From Sinohyriopsis cumingii (Eukaryota > Mollusca > Bivalvia > Unionida > Unionidae), in contig CM068825.1 of the NCBI GenBank assembly GCA_028554795.2, positions 158,415,053 to 158,479,052 of the forward strand: DNA of 64,000 nucleotides, written 5' to 3'. Under the pieces are notes generated by a model that was given only the letters and a program-made list of their open reading frames with translations, searched no databases and was not told the DNA's origin. Made by a program: the position numbers and the translations under genes. Position 1 is the first letter of the stretch. Every line of letters starts with the position of its first letter. Below are positions 12,371 to 23,929 of the stretch, piece after piece.

Positions 12371-12690
12371 ATCTGCTGTTGCAAAAAACAATCTGAGGAG
12401 GAACTCCCTCATTGTGATCCATTATATGTTGGAAATAGAAAAATCTTCAATTGGTGGGCATTGATTTCGGAAGTCAAAGTGAACAATTTTGTCAGTTCAC
12501 TAGTGAAAGTTTAAAACTAGCAGTATGGGGAGGTAATGGGCAAGAGCTATTGACCTTTGTCAATAGCCAGAATTTTTGTCTTTGAGAGGGCTGGATTTGG
12601 GAGATAGTAGGGCTAAGATACCTAACATTAATGTGATTGGGGAACGTATTTGAAGGAGAAAATATCAACAAGACCATCTGCTTGGAAAGA
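12371..12690 (-). pseudogene. Relic DIRS-like element, segment upstream of the array
   Basis: Directly upstream (minus strand) of the 65-bp array, MREFLLRLFFATADLILLDH runs into the first repeat unit. This fits the R.(W/F)L.LLG....D..P..H.RPLQ region of DIRS-like reverse transcriptases. Beyond about 12450 the resemblance fades. Confidence 0.5.
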
Positions 12691-13180
12691 GTAGTGATGA
12701 AAAACTTTCAACTTGTCCATTGTGGTAGCCATATTGTATGTCAGATCAATCCTATTTTCATTTAGAACCAGCTAGACATCATACAAAGTCTCTTAGAGAA
12801 AACCACATTTTTATAAATGTATGACAATCAATTCAGAAGGAGTAGCAACAATATCATCTGTGCTGACCATACTGGATATCCAAGTGGATACCATTTTCAT
12901 GTACAGCCCAGTGGACATCATTAGAAGTCTATCAGTGAAAATCCCATACTGATATCACCAACTGTTTGAAAAAATAGTGATAAAATTCTTCAAATGGTCC
13001 CTATAGAGGCCAAAATAGTTCTCACATCAGCACCATTTTCATTTAGGATTAACCTTACTTTTTTTAATGAAAAGCACATTTTGATATTACCATCTATTTG
13101 AAAGAGTAGTGATAACAAGATTTTCAAGATATTGGATGTATAAGGGCCCTGTTTTCATGCAGGACCAACAAGAACTATAG
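12691..13180. repeat. Diverged dispersed repeat, second region
   Basis: Contains TTGTGGTAGCCATATTG, CATTTTCATTTAGGA and TTTGAAAGAGTAGTGATAACA variants related to 9370-9830, and runs into the 92-bp array. Confidence 0.5.
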
Positions 13181-13645
13181 TGTACAGTTTCGTGGCAATC
13201 CTCGTAGTAGTTTTGGAGAAGCAGTGATAATAATCTTGTACTAATGGATTTGTACACCAGACAGATTGATGATGTACAGTTTCATGGCAATCCTCCTAGT
13301 AGTTTTGGAGAAGCAGTGATAATAATCTTGTACTAATGGATTTGTACACCAGACAGATTGATGATGTACAGTTTCATGGCAATCCTCCTAGTAGTTTTGG
13401 AGAAGCAGTGATAATAATCTTGTACTAATGGATTTGTACACCAGACAGACTGATGATGTACAGTTTCATGGCAATCCTCCTAGTAGTTTTGGAGAAGCAG
13501 TGATAATATTCTTGTACTAATGGATTTGTACACCAGACAGATTGATGATGTACAGTTTCATGGCAATCCTCCTAGTAGTTTTGGAGAAGCAGTGATAATA
13601 ATCTTGTGCTAATGGATTTGTACACCAGACAGACTGATGATGAAT
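13181..13645. repeat. 92-bp minisatellite, 5 copies
   Basis: TTTCATGGCAATCCTCCTAG, then TAGTTTTGGAGAAGCAGTGA, then CTTGTACTAATGGATTTGTA repeats every ~92 bp. The trailing GACAGACTGATGATGAATGA looks like the end of the dispersed repeat from which the array grew. Confidence 0.92.
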
Positions 13646-13721
13646 GACAGATGGATATTTGACTAAAGGTCATTGAAAAACTCTTATGGTAATGATTAAT
13701 AGAGCACATAAAGTGAACAAA

Positions 13722-14985
13722 GCAAATGCTTCCCATCAATGTGTTATGCTTCTCATCAATGTAGTATGCTTCCCATCAATGTGGTATGCTTCCCATCAAT
13801 GTGGTATGCTTCCCATTAACGTGTTATGCTTCCCATCAATGTGGTATGCTTCCCATCAATGTGGTATGCTTCCCATTAATGTGTTATGCTTCCCATCAAT
13901 GTGGTATGCTTCCCATCAATGTGGTATGCTTCCCATTAATGTGTTATGCTTCCCATCAATGTGGTATGCTTCCCATTAATGTGTTATGCTTCCCATCAAT
14001 GTGGTATGCTTCCCATCAATGTGGTATGCTTCACATTAATGTGTTATGCTTCCCATCAATGTGGTATGCTTCCCATCAACGTGGTATGCTTCCCATTAAC
14101 GTGTTATGCTTCCCATCAATGTGGTATGCTTCCCATTAATGTGTTATGCTTCCCATCAATGTGGTATGCTTCCCATTAATGTGTTATGCTTCCCATCAAT
14201 GTGGTATGCTTCCCATTAATGTGTTATGCTTCCCATCAATGTGGTATGCTTCCCATTAATGTGTTATGCTTCCCATCAATGTGGTATGCTTCCCATCAAT
14301 GGTATGCTTCCCATCAATGTGGTATGCTTCACATTAATGTGTTAGGCTTCCCATCAATGTGGTATGCTTCCCATCAACGTGGTATGCTTCCCATTAATGT
14401 GTTATGCTTCCCATCAATGTGGTATGCTTCCCATCAACGTGGTATGCTTCCCATTAATGTGTTATGCTTCCCATCAATGTGGTATGCTTCCCATTAATGT
14501 GTTATGCTTCCCATCAATGTGGTATGCTTCCCATCAATGTGGTATGCTTCCCATCAATGTGGTATGCTTCCCATCAATGTGATATGCTTCCCCTCAATGT
14601 GGTATGCTTCCCATTAATGTGTTATGCTTCCCATTAACGTGTTGTTTCCTATCAATGTGTTATGCTTCCCATCAATGCACTATTCTTCCCATTAATGTGT
14701 TATGCTTCCTATCAATGTGTTATGTTTCCCATCAATGTGTTATGCTTCCCATCAATGTGTTATGCTTCCTATCAATGTGTTATGCTTCCCATCAATGTGT
14801 TATGCTTCCTATCAATGTGTTATGCTTCCTATCAATGTGTTATGCTTTCCATTAAAGTACTGTGCTTCCCATCAATGTGTTATGCTTCCCATCAATTTCT
14901 TTTGTTTCTCATCAATGTGTTATGCTTCCCATCATCTTGTTTTGCTTCCCATCAATGTGTTATGCTTCCCCTCAATGTATTATAC
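13722..14985. repeat. 20-bp minisatellite, about 63 copies, with higher-order structure
   Basis: CTTCCCATCAATGTGGTATG repeats in exact 20-bp register for most of its length. Variants (CATCAAT/GTGGTATG against CATTAAT/GTGTTATG) alternate in 60-bp triplets at 13800-13980 and in 40-bp pairs after that; the right part (14700 on) is more uniform. All three plus frames stay open, giving false ORFs of up to 117 codons. Confidence 0.97.
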
Positions 14986-15850
14986 TTTAGAATATGCTTG
15001 TAAAATGAAACAAATGTAACCTACATTTGTTAAGAGTGACTAATAGAGTGAATATCGATATACCTATCAAGTTTCATCACTACATCAGTGGTTCCTTGTG
15101 TATGATGTCACAAGGGACAATTATGTAGCAAACAATAAAATGGCGGGGAATCACACTGAAATATGGAAGATACTGCCCTAACATGTCTGTAAAATTAAAA
15201 CAATAAACAACACATCTTTAAATCAATGATAAAAACTAAGCTATTCAAAATTCATGTGCCTCTTTTAACAAAATCTTACTTAGAGAGGTATGAATACTTC
15301 ATTAGAATGTATGCTGTTTTGACATTAATTTCTGTGACAATAGATTATTTACTGCTGTTGCTAAAGGGAAGAGATAGTTTTAATTCACAGTAATGTATTC
15401 TCCTAGCAATAAAGCACTTTTGATCTGTTATTTTAGAGCAATAGACAAAGCAAATCATTTGTTGTGTAATGGGTTTGGAGAGACATCTCAAATCATTACC
15501 ATGTAAAAATTTCTGTTTACACTATAATTTTACTCTCTGTCTGTCTGTCTGTCTCTCTCCCTTCCTCCCTCCCTCCTTGGGCCTATTTATTTGATAACTA
15601 AATTAATGGCTAATATTAATATGTTCAACTATTTTGCTAATATTACCAGTGGAATATTGTACAAAATACCTAACAAGGAGATAAATATTTTGTTCATCAT
15701 AAAGGATGTCTAGCAAACAAAAAATGATTTTTTTACATCAATAAGATAAGAGTCTACACATTTGGTTAGGTTTTCTAAATAGAAAAATAGTATGAGATCC
15801 ATTTAAATTGTTACATATCTGCCTGGATTAATGCAAGGAAAACTCACATC
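14986..15850. other. Intron sequence with a short polypyrimidine tract
   Basis: Mostly unique. (CTGT)n followed by CCTTCCTCCCTCCC lies at about 15534-15578. No gene motif. Confidence 0.6.
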
Positions 15851-16040
15851 ATTTCTTATAAAATATTATGTCCTGTCCTCTATATCCATTTCTTATAAAA
15901 TATTATGTCCTGTCCTCTATATCCATTTCTTATAAAATATTATGTCCCGTCCTCTATATCCATTTCTTATAAAATATTATGTCCTGTCCTCTATATCCAT
16001 TTCTTATAAAATATTATGTCCCGTCCTCTATATCCATTTC
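15851..16040. repeat. 37-bp minisatellite, 5 copies
   Basis: ATTTCTTATAAAATATTATG followed by TCCTGTCCTCTATATCC repeats every 37 bp with only T/C variation in GTCCYGTCC, so it is young. Confidence 0.95.
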
Positions 16041-18300
16041 GTGACCAGACAATAAATAAGAGGTTGACTCTAACAATTTTTAATTTTTCTGCAAAAACTA
16101 AACAATCTCTATAGAAATTTATAAATTTATTAAGTGACTGAATATTATTCACTTTTTCATTTCCTCAAAATATTAAAACATTCCAGAAATTTACAGACAT
16201 GGTGGAACCTGGTATCAAAAGTTGCACAAAATCTGGACCACTGAATATTCAGATTGGATTGGAAATATGATAGAAACTTCTGTGTTGTTCGGATTTACTT
16301 CCACCTTTTATAAATTAAGTTTCTTTAAATTGTAGAGGTGAAATTGCACCTGCTTACACATTTGCTGGTTATCTTCATGTCTTAATCATCAAAACTTGAA
16401 CTGTTACTAAAATAGACTGTGAAATGGGTCAGTATCTTTGAGCATGGCCACTTATCCACAGAATACAGGTCACAAAAACCCAGTTTTTTAGTGTGACATA
16501 ACTGATTTTCCATATGCACTTGACATGCATGTTTGGTGGAAACGTGATAAAATGTGTTATAATTTGGGCACAGACACCATCTTTAAGTAGTGTTCAAAGC
16601 CCTATATATGTGGCTGAGGTGACCCAATTTTAATGTGTAAAATGTTTTCATTCCAAGATGCATTCTTGGTGTAGTTCTAAAGTTCAAAACTGTTATAATC
16701 TGACCAAAGACACCATCTTAACTACACTGTAAAAGCGGTCTCAGTCATCCAATCTCTAGGTGTGAAATGTTTTCATTCTTAGTAAAATTTTATATAGCAA
16801 CTATTGATGTATTGAAATTAGAGCCAAAAATGATAGTCAACACTTTATATTAAATATTAAATGTAGGTCACAATGTTGGTGTGTGACACATTTCCATCCC
16901 ATGATATGCAAAAAGGTACATTTCATGTCAGTAGATGTAGTGGTTTAAAAAATACAGTACATATATCGAGGATGCAAATAATTAATTTTTTAGTAACTTA
17001 GAATAAAATCTGAGAAGCAGGTGACAGTGACCAATCTTTGGTTTAAAACATGAACATCCTAAGTTGCACTCTCAGTAGAAGTTTGATTACAGTGGTTAGG
17101 TGTTAGCATTGCAGCATGGGTACAATTTTCAAGTAACTGTTAACAAATTCTGGACAGTAGGGTACAGTGACCCAATCTTCATGTACAACATATGTTAGTC
17201 TCAAATTTTATGTCCATATGCTTTAACATTTTGTAGTTACAGATCAGACAGGAAGGATGGACACAGTTTTATGCAATTTTGAATAAATCCTGGAAACTGG
17301 ATCACAGAAATCTAGCTCTGGTAAGCAACATACATCCATCCTAAGAGTGTTATGTATATTTGATTTCATTTATATTTGATTTAATTTAATTGTTTGTTAG
17401 TTTTAATTTTTTTTATTCCATTACATGCTATTGTAATTTAACTTTATTTACTGGATTTGATTTTGTCCAGAAATTCAGTTCAGTTCTGTTTGACCTGACT
17501 GTTTTTCATAAACAACTAATAATAGAAACTTTGTATCTAATGCTGACCTAGTTCCTGACCTTGATTCAGAACCAGTAAGAGTTGAAGTAAACAACCTTTT
17601 TTTTTAAATTTTTAAATTCTTTCTCAGAGTAAGATTCATAAAGTGAAATCGAGGCCATACTTGGAGTATGTGACAAATAACATGTATGAATTAGGTTTTT
17701 CCAGAGGAATGACCCACATCTGGGCATCTGTTTTGCATTGTTGCTAGATTTATTATTGATGTTTTGAGAAAGAATAGTTATTACTTTCCTTAACACTTGA
17801 TTAGTTAAAGTGTTTTATATTGTGACCAGTTTTGGGGCTAATTATTTTTATTTTCTTCAAATTTTATTTGGATTTCAAGATTGTTTTCCCTGGAAATACT
17901 AGTGCACTAAATTAATTCTTGGACAAGGACAGTTATTGAAATTTACATGGAATTCAAACACTGGAATATTATTTTCTGTTATTCAACAAAGAATTGTTGA
18001 CACATCAGTATGATGCTTATCACAGCATATGTCATCACCTTCCATTTTGGATTTCATTGGAATTTGAACTCAGTTTCATAAGGACTTTTATTACTAGGAC
18101 TTCTATTTTTAATTGAACGTAAGTTCTTTTTCTCATTTTACCTTGTTTTTCTAGGGAAATAAATTATTTGTCAAATTTTACAAAGCTTGTTGTTTTCACT
18201 CTTTTCTTGTTACTTTTATAAGAGCCTAAACATGTAACAAGAGACAAACTTTAGTATAAATTTGGTGGTAATATGACAAAATTAAGAGACCAAACCCCAC
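16041..18300. repeat. Old ~190-bp degenerate repeat units, rest unrecognised
   Basis: Between about 16430 and 17400, phrases such as GTGACCCAATCTT, GACACCATCTT, GTGAAATGTTTTCATTC and AATTCTGGACAGTAGG recur at irregular ~190-bp spacing with strong drift. 17400-18300 is AT-rich with nothing recognised. Confidence 0.4.
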
Positions 18301-19709
18301 CGAAGTGAAAGGAGGGCAGGAGGTGGAGACCATAACCAGTTGTGCTTTGTCTGTACAGATCATGAATTCTGGCACTTGATCTTCCAGCGAGACATCCATC
18401 AACAACAGGGGTGGTCACCCCATTTGCTGAGATAGTACCTTCTAAAATCTAAATCTTTGATCACTGGGTCTAACAGGTAAAGTTTTGGCTGCCATTAACA
18501 ATAGGAGTTATCTGCAGCAGTTTGTGTTCCAAAAGCAGGATGGTTTGCTACTATGCTGAGAAAATCTGAGAAGCAAAGAGGCTCCCAAGCTAAGATTTGA
18601 CTCTTCAAGTGGAGAAGGAACCTTAGCTGTGATCTCCAAGAGACATTCCAGTGGGAGACAAACTCCAAATCAAAGGAGGTTTAGGATCCCTTACACAGAT
18701 GAATGAATAACTGGATACACAAATTCTATAAAACATAATTCATGAAGCTAGAGAAGATGGAGGCTAGAAGACTATTTCAGTCAATGTTTGAAAATCTGGC
18801 TCTTCTCTGGACAATTCTAAATAAAGGAAGGAATATGATTGTGTCACTGAACTTGTAAAAGTGTCATGGTAGGTAAACCTCCTGTAAAGGTTGTAACAAT
18901 AAATTCAGCTCAGGTTATGCTGGGCATCCATGACATAGCTGGAACTGGACAAAGTATGAGCAGATGTCGGTGTTTTAGAATTGGGACTGGGGTTTATGAG
19001 AAAACTAATCTGCATACACAGTTTTGAAAGATCGATGGTATTGATCAAGCTTGTGCTTGTGCTGGAGACATGGTCATCTTATTTTTTGGAAAAGAGTCCA
19101 GTATTGGTTATCAAGATAATGATCACAACAGCTAGTACCAGGATCTGTACAAGGTGCTAGAATATTCAGGCATGACTCAGGTAGGACACCATACTATGAC
19201 AGAAATGGCCCAGTCATCTGTGGAATGCTCTGTTTGTGCCACTGTGGACTGGGTATGCCAGGAAAACTGATCACTGTACCCGATGCTATGAGCTGAAGTC
19301 ATAGAATGAGAATGTGCCAGAGTTGGTGTAGTCCACAGCAGGATGGTATCTGGTGACAATGTTCAGTACAAGATATCCCTAGAAAGATCACTGTATCCAA
19401 TATCATGGTAAGTCTATGTTGATTGCATATCTGCTACTAGACCAGATGGTCTACTGTAATCACATGACTGTGTACTTGCCCTGTAATTGGTGCCTAGAAG
19501 CTCTGTTCTTTTTACAACAAAGAGGGTGATGTCTGGGCTTGCACTGTGTAATGGCTTGGATTGCTGAATTTTCTTGTGAATGGGTCAACTTTCCATCATT
19601 AGCAATTCTGATAAAAGTAAGATGTTAATGAAGGCTGCTGGCATATACATCCTTCATACAGCAATTTTTAGCATTTCTAATTGCCCATGGAGTCCTGCCT
19701 TTACAGATT
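18301..19709. other. GC-richer intron segment, possible retroelement relic, not identified
   Basis: Base composition is less AT-rich than its flanks and similar to the DIRS-like regions at 11 and 46 kb, but I could not read a recognisable domain on either strand. It may be a more decayed part of the same kind of element. Confidence 0.3.
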
Positions 19710-19905
19710 ACTCATACATCTCACCTCTGTCAGTGTGAGTTCAAGTCTCAGTTTAACCAATAAGGGCATGTAAGAAAACTTGGAAGTAACTTCCTGTGAG
19801 TCTGTGGTTCTTTTCCAACAAATAAGTCATCTGCCATATATAACCTATAATGTACTGAAAAATGACACTCAATGCCAAAGAAACAAAAATAAATTCATAT
19901 CCATT
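19710..19905 (-). mobile_element. SINE relic (same family as 32.0 kb)
   Basis: On the minus strand, TTTTTCAGTACATTATAGGT and TATATATGGCAG match CATTTTTCAGCACATGATAG and GCTATACATGGCGG at 32.05 kb. Further on, GAGACTTGAACTCACAC resembles a polymerase III box B. Confidence 0.5.
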
Positions 19906-20360
19906 TGCCCACACATCGTCAGACCAACATGAGCATATGCCATAGACATGTTCATGGCATGAACCGCACCCAATAGAGTTGTGCTGATTGTCTTCAGTCA
20001 GGCAGCACATCATATACATGTACATGGCATGAACAGCACCCATTACAGCTATACTGATTGTCTTCAGTCAGGCTAGAAAAATGTGCACACTATCACACTT
20101 AACTCACTGTGAAGGGTCCAATGAATGATAAAAAATGCCCTGCAAAATTGTGTCTAACCTTACAATTCATGTAATAAAAAATAATTGAACAATGACAAAA
20201 TTCATACAAAAGGTGAAGTACTGAGTTGAACTGAGAGTACTATAGACCAAAGGGCTGGCGCTGGTGCTGACACATTCACTGTATGACAAAGCTAGACACA
20301 TGAAGTGCAAAATATTCATCTACAATGATAGTTAGCTCATAGTGTCAGCTATTACTATGT

Positions 20361-20552
20361 AGGCAGTTGATATACATGTGCCCAAGCCACACAGTCCAGT
20401 GTGCTATAGATAGAACAGTTACCCAGGCAGTTGATATACATGTGCCCAAGCCACACAGTCCAGTGTGCTATAGATAGAACAGTTACCCAGGCAGCTGATA
20501 TACATGTGCCCAAGCCACACAGTCCAGTGTGCTATAGACAGAACAGTTACCT
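20361..20552. repeat. 64-bp minisatellite, 3 copies
   Basis: AGGCAGTTGATATACATGTG, then CCCAAGCCACACAGTCCAGT, then GTGCTATAGATAGAACAGTT recurs at 20361, 20425 and 20489. Confidence 0.95.
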
Positions 20553-20861
20553 AAATGACTATGTCAATAGACATGCCTGTAAAATTTATAGCAGTGTAGT
20601 ATATATTAAGTTCAACATCAATTTTTACCATTTTATCTCTTTTGTACATATATGTTATTTATAGACAGTTTAAGAGTAAAATCTGATCTTTATAGTTGTA
20701 AAAAAAAAATTTAAAGAAGATTTTTTTATGTGCTTTACAATCTTGAAAGAACTCATTCACCATCAAGTCACTGAAGTTGTGTCACCAACCGTGGCTGACC
20801 TTTCTCAACTTCTAAATCTACCAGTTCACTGTCTACATCTGTATCACAAAATCATTTGAAT

Positions 20862-21345
20862 TTGATAAATTACCAAAAATCAGTGTAACCTACATCAATA
20901 TGACTATGATAAATTACCCAAAGTCACTGTAGCCTACATCAATAGGACTATGATAAATTACCCAAAATCAGTGTAACCTACATCAATAGGACTATGATAA
21001 ATTACCCAAAATCAGTGTAGCCTACATCAATAGGACTAAGATAAATTACCCAAAATCAGTGTAGCCTACATCAATAGGACTATGATAAATTACCAAAAAT
21101 CAGTGTAGCCTACATCAATAGGACTATGATAAATTACCAAAAATCAGTGTAACCTACATCAATAGGACTATGATAAATTACCCAAAGTCACTGTAGCCTA
21201 CATCAATAGGACTATGATAAATTACCAAAAATCAGTGTAGCCTACATCAATAGGACTATGATAAATTACCCAAAATCAGTGTAGCCTACATCAATAGGAC
21301 TAAGATAAATTACCCAAAATCAGTGTAGCCTACATCACTATGACT
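20862..21345. repeat. 44-bp minisatellite, about 11 copies
   Basis: GTGTAGCCTACATCAATAGG followed by ACTATGATAAATTACCCAAAATCA repeats every 44 bp; it lies 365 bp downstream of exon 12. Confidence 0.95.
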
Positions 21346-21709
21346 ATGATATATCTGACTTATATCTGACTCATCATAGTCATAATTCTAATCATTAAGA
21401 CTCAAGAAAGTACTAATGAAATAAATAGCCTCCATTCTGGAGAGTGAAGAATCCAATCCAGTTACTTCAAAAAGCAGAATACAACTATATCTTAAACAGC
21501 AAAGATGTGATGTGATGTAATGATCATTTACTTCAATGCCTGTATTTTGTAATAACAGGTTTTCCAATGAAGGTGATATAATGAAAACAAGTCTAAAATA
21601 TCTTAGGTCTGCAATACTGACAATTGCAGCAATGTTGCAAACAGATAAGTGATATTTATGTCATACTATACACCGATGTAAGCAAAACAAAAGAGAGACC
21701 ATTACTCAC

Positions 21710-21956
21710 CTGAAGCAATGAGCTGCACTCAGGATCCAGTATTCACTGAGAATAGTACCACCACACCAGTGGCTTGTAAACTTGGTGCCTAACAAATCTG
21801 AAACAATTCTGACCCCAACCTGCCAAGGGTTTGCTCCTGGGACTGCATTCATTCCTCCAATTATCTGCTCAAATTTTGGTGGTGGAGCTATTTGCTTCTC
21901 CTCAGACTCATCCCGCTTGCTGCGCTGGTGCTCCATCAATGGCCTTTTCCCACATT
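21710..21956 (-). CDS. Exon 12: propeptide, activation site and start of the S1 protease domain
   Basis: 247 bp: two bases, 81 codons, two bases. It opens with ECGKRPLMEHQRSKRDESEE: a CG.RP cysteine of the kind that keeps the propeptide tethered to the protease by a disulphide, and a basic RSKR fitting the furin-type R-X-K/R-R consensus. It then has PPKFEQIIGGMNAVPGANPW, then QVGVRI, WCGGTILSEYWILSAAHC. IIGG is the new N-terminus after activation, and AAHC holds the catalytic histidine. The residue before IIGG is Gln rather than the usual Arg/Lys, so classical tryptic activation is not expected. The acceptor is ATCTGTAG and the donor is GTGAGT; AG+A gives Arg after CF. Confidence 0.93.
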
Positions 21957-22366
21957 CTACAGATCCTGAAGCAGATGGATTATATTACAATGGGTGACCT
22001 CCCTGCCTACATAGAAAAGCTGGTGCTCGTATTAAGTGATGACTGGGGAAAAACACTAGTTTCTTGATACAGTAAGTGAAATTGATTCATAATAAAAATT
22101 CAAAATACTGGACATTTCTGACAGCAGGTAACCACCTACATCTGTTGGTATCTCAGGTCAAAATAAGGCATTTATTATATCCAGAAGTTTGTGATGGTGA
22201 GGTTCATATAGCATGGACCACGATGTATCAATGATTTATTTACAAAGGCATGCAAGCCAAGTCACCAGATGCCACATGAAGAATATGATCTTTAACCACC
22301 AAACTCCCAGACACTATCATGTTTGGAAAAACATACATTTCTGCAGTTGGTTATTCATGATACACA

Positions 22367-22815
22367 TACAATTATCTAACAAACACAAATACAAGCATCT
22401 AACAAACACACATACAAGTATCAAACAAACACAAATACAAATATCTAACAAACACAAATACAATAATCAAATCAACACAAATACACGTATCTAACATAAA
22501 AACACATACAAGTATCTAATGTACACACATACACATATCTAACATGCACACACACAAGCAACTATAATATACAAATACCATTATCTAACATTAATACATA
22601 CAAATATCTAACATACACACCCATGTTTCTAACATACACACATACAAGTAAATAACATACATACAAATATCTAATATGCATACAAGTATCTGCCATGCTC
22701 AAACACAAGCATCTACAGACATAAATAAAAATATATAACATACACACATACAAGGATATAATATAAACATACAAGAATCTAAAACAAACACACACACACA
22801 ACACACACACACACC
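22367..22815. repeat. Degenerate ACAAACACA/ATACAAGTATCTA minisatellite
   Basis: Units of 17-24 bp combining ATACAAGTATCTAACA and CACACACA. The short (CA)n at the right end is near 22790-22812. Confidence 0.9.
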
Positions 22816-22889
22816 TAACTTACACATTTTTACATAACCTTGATGCAGTTTGGCAATGTAATGTTTTTCTTCTGCACTGCACATGACCA

Positions 22890-23156
22890 AGATTTGTTAA
22901 AAGGAGTGATTTATACCTATTGTAATGTTGATGTCTTGTTCCTCATCAGGGTTTAGACAGGCCACTCCTGCATATTCAAGATTTGTTAAAAGGAGTGATT
23001 TATACCTATTGTAATGTTGATGTCTTGTTCCTCATCAGGGTTTAGACAGGCCACTCCTGCATATTCAAGATTTGTTAAAAGGAGTGATTCATACCTATTG
23101 TAATGTTGATGTCTTGTTCCTCATCAGGGTTTAGACAGGCCACTCCTGCATATTCA
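22890..23156 (-). repeat. 89-bp triplication spanning the exon 11 / intron donor junction
   Basis: Three nearly identical copies begin at 22891, 22980 and 23069 (period exactly 89). Each contains the last ~62 bases of exon 11 and 26 intronic bases. Donors are GTATGA in the exon-linked copy and GTATAA in the two downstream copies. Near identity means the duplication is recent. Confidence 0.97.
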
Positions 23157-23303
23157 TTATCTGTACAGTCATGCTGGCCCCAGGGCTTGTGCAAACATTG
23201 AGAGAGAGAAGGTTCACTGCCTGTACACTGCACATCATCCAGAATTATTCCACTTACAGTAGCTGTAACTCTAAAGTGACTCCCACTATATGCTTTACCT
23301 CCC
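23095..23303 (-). CDS. Exon 11: second half of SRCR domain 3 and linker to the protease
   Basis: 209 bp: one base, 69 codons, one base. It reads GGKAYSGSHFRVTATVSG, then IILDDVQCTGSEPSLSQC, then HDCTDNEYAGVACLNPDEE, then QDINITI. It completes the six-cysteine SRCR and continues into a short acidic linker with an N-I-T glycosylation sequon. The acceptor is TTGTGGCAG and the donor is GTATGA. The last ~62 exonic bases plus 26 intronic bases are present in three tandem copies of 89 bp; only the copy at highest coordinates is continuous with the exon. Reading past the first donor meets TAA after a few codons. Confidence 0.9.
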
Positions 23304-23389
23304 CTGCCACAATGAAATTTATAAACAAAGTTAATACAAGAACTGGTCCAGCTTGTGAAAATCTTTAAACTTGATTATTCATCAAAGGG

Positions 23390-23500
23390 GAGATGTTGAA
23401 GCTCTCTTAGTTGGTAGAATGTCAGATTCATAATCCAAGGGTTGTAAATTTTAATACTGTCCTAAAGTGCTGTTAAAAGTCAATCAACCAACAACATATT
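23390..23500 (+). mobile_element. tRNA(Met)-like SINE relic
   Basis: CTCTTAGTTGGTAGAATG followed by CAGATTCATAATCCAAGG resembles tRNA box A and a CAT anticodon loop; box B is decayed. The tail GTTAAAAGTCAATCAACC resembles the tail at 30.67 kb. Confidence 0.45.
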
Positions 23501-23929
23501 CATTACAAATCAAGAACTTTTGAACTATTATCTAATTACAAAACAGATGTTTGCATATGAATATCCAGGATCAAACACGACACATTTTATGAAATAGAAC
23601 ACTGAAGTATATGAAGAAAAAAGTCAACCAGGTCTAAAAATGAGTAAATGAAAATAAAAAGACTTAGATTTATTACAATATTGAATGCCATAATTTTGGA
23701 AAGAGTTTAATAGATTCAGTGGTATTTAGCACCATAATGAATGAAATTCTTGGTACAGCCTTTCAACCAGTTTGGAAAGTCTTCCAACACAATATGGTCA
23801 GATTACTAATCTTCTCATTTTAAGTCTTACACTAATTAGCTTAAATAATTCTGTCATTCCTTGAATATGAAAATAGCTTGCATGTAACTTTAGCCCGAAA
23901 TGAGTCATATGAGGCCTGTGACTGAGTTT

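Noticed and set aside
11258-12422. Minus-strand ORFs of 296, 201 and 173 codons
   Set aside because: They read the 65-bp array in rotating frames. Only the flanks resemble a retroelement, and they are broken.
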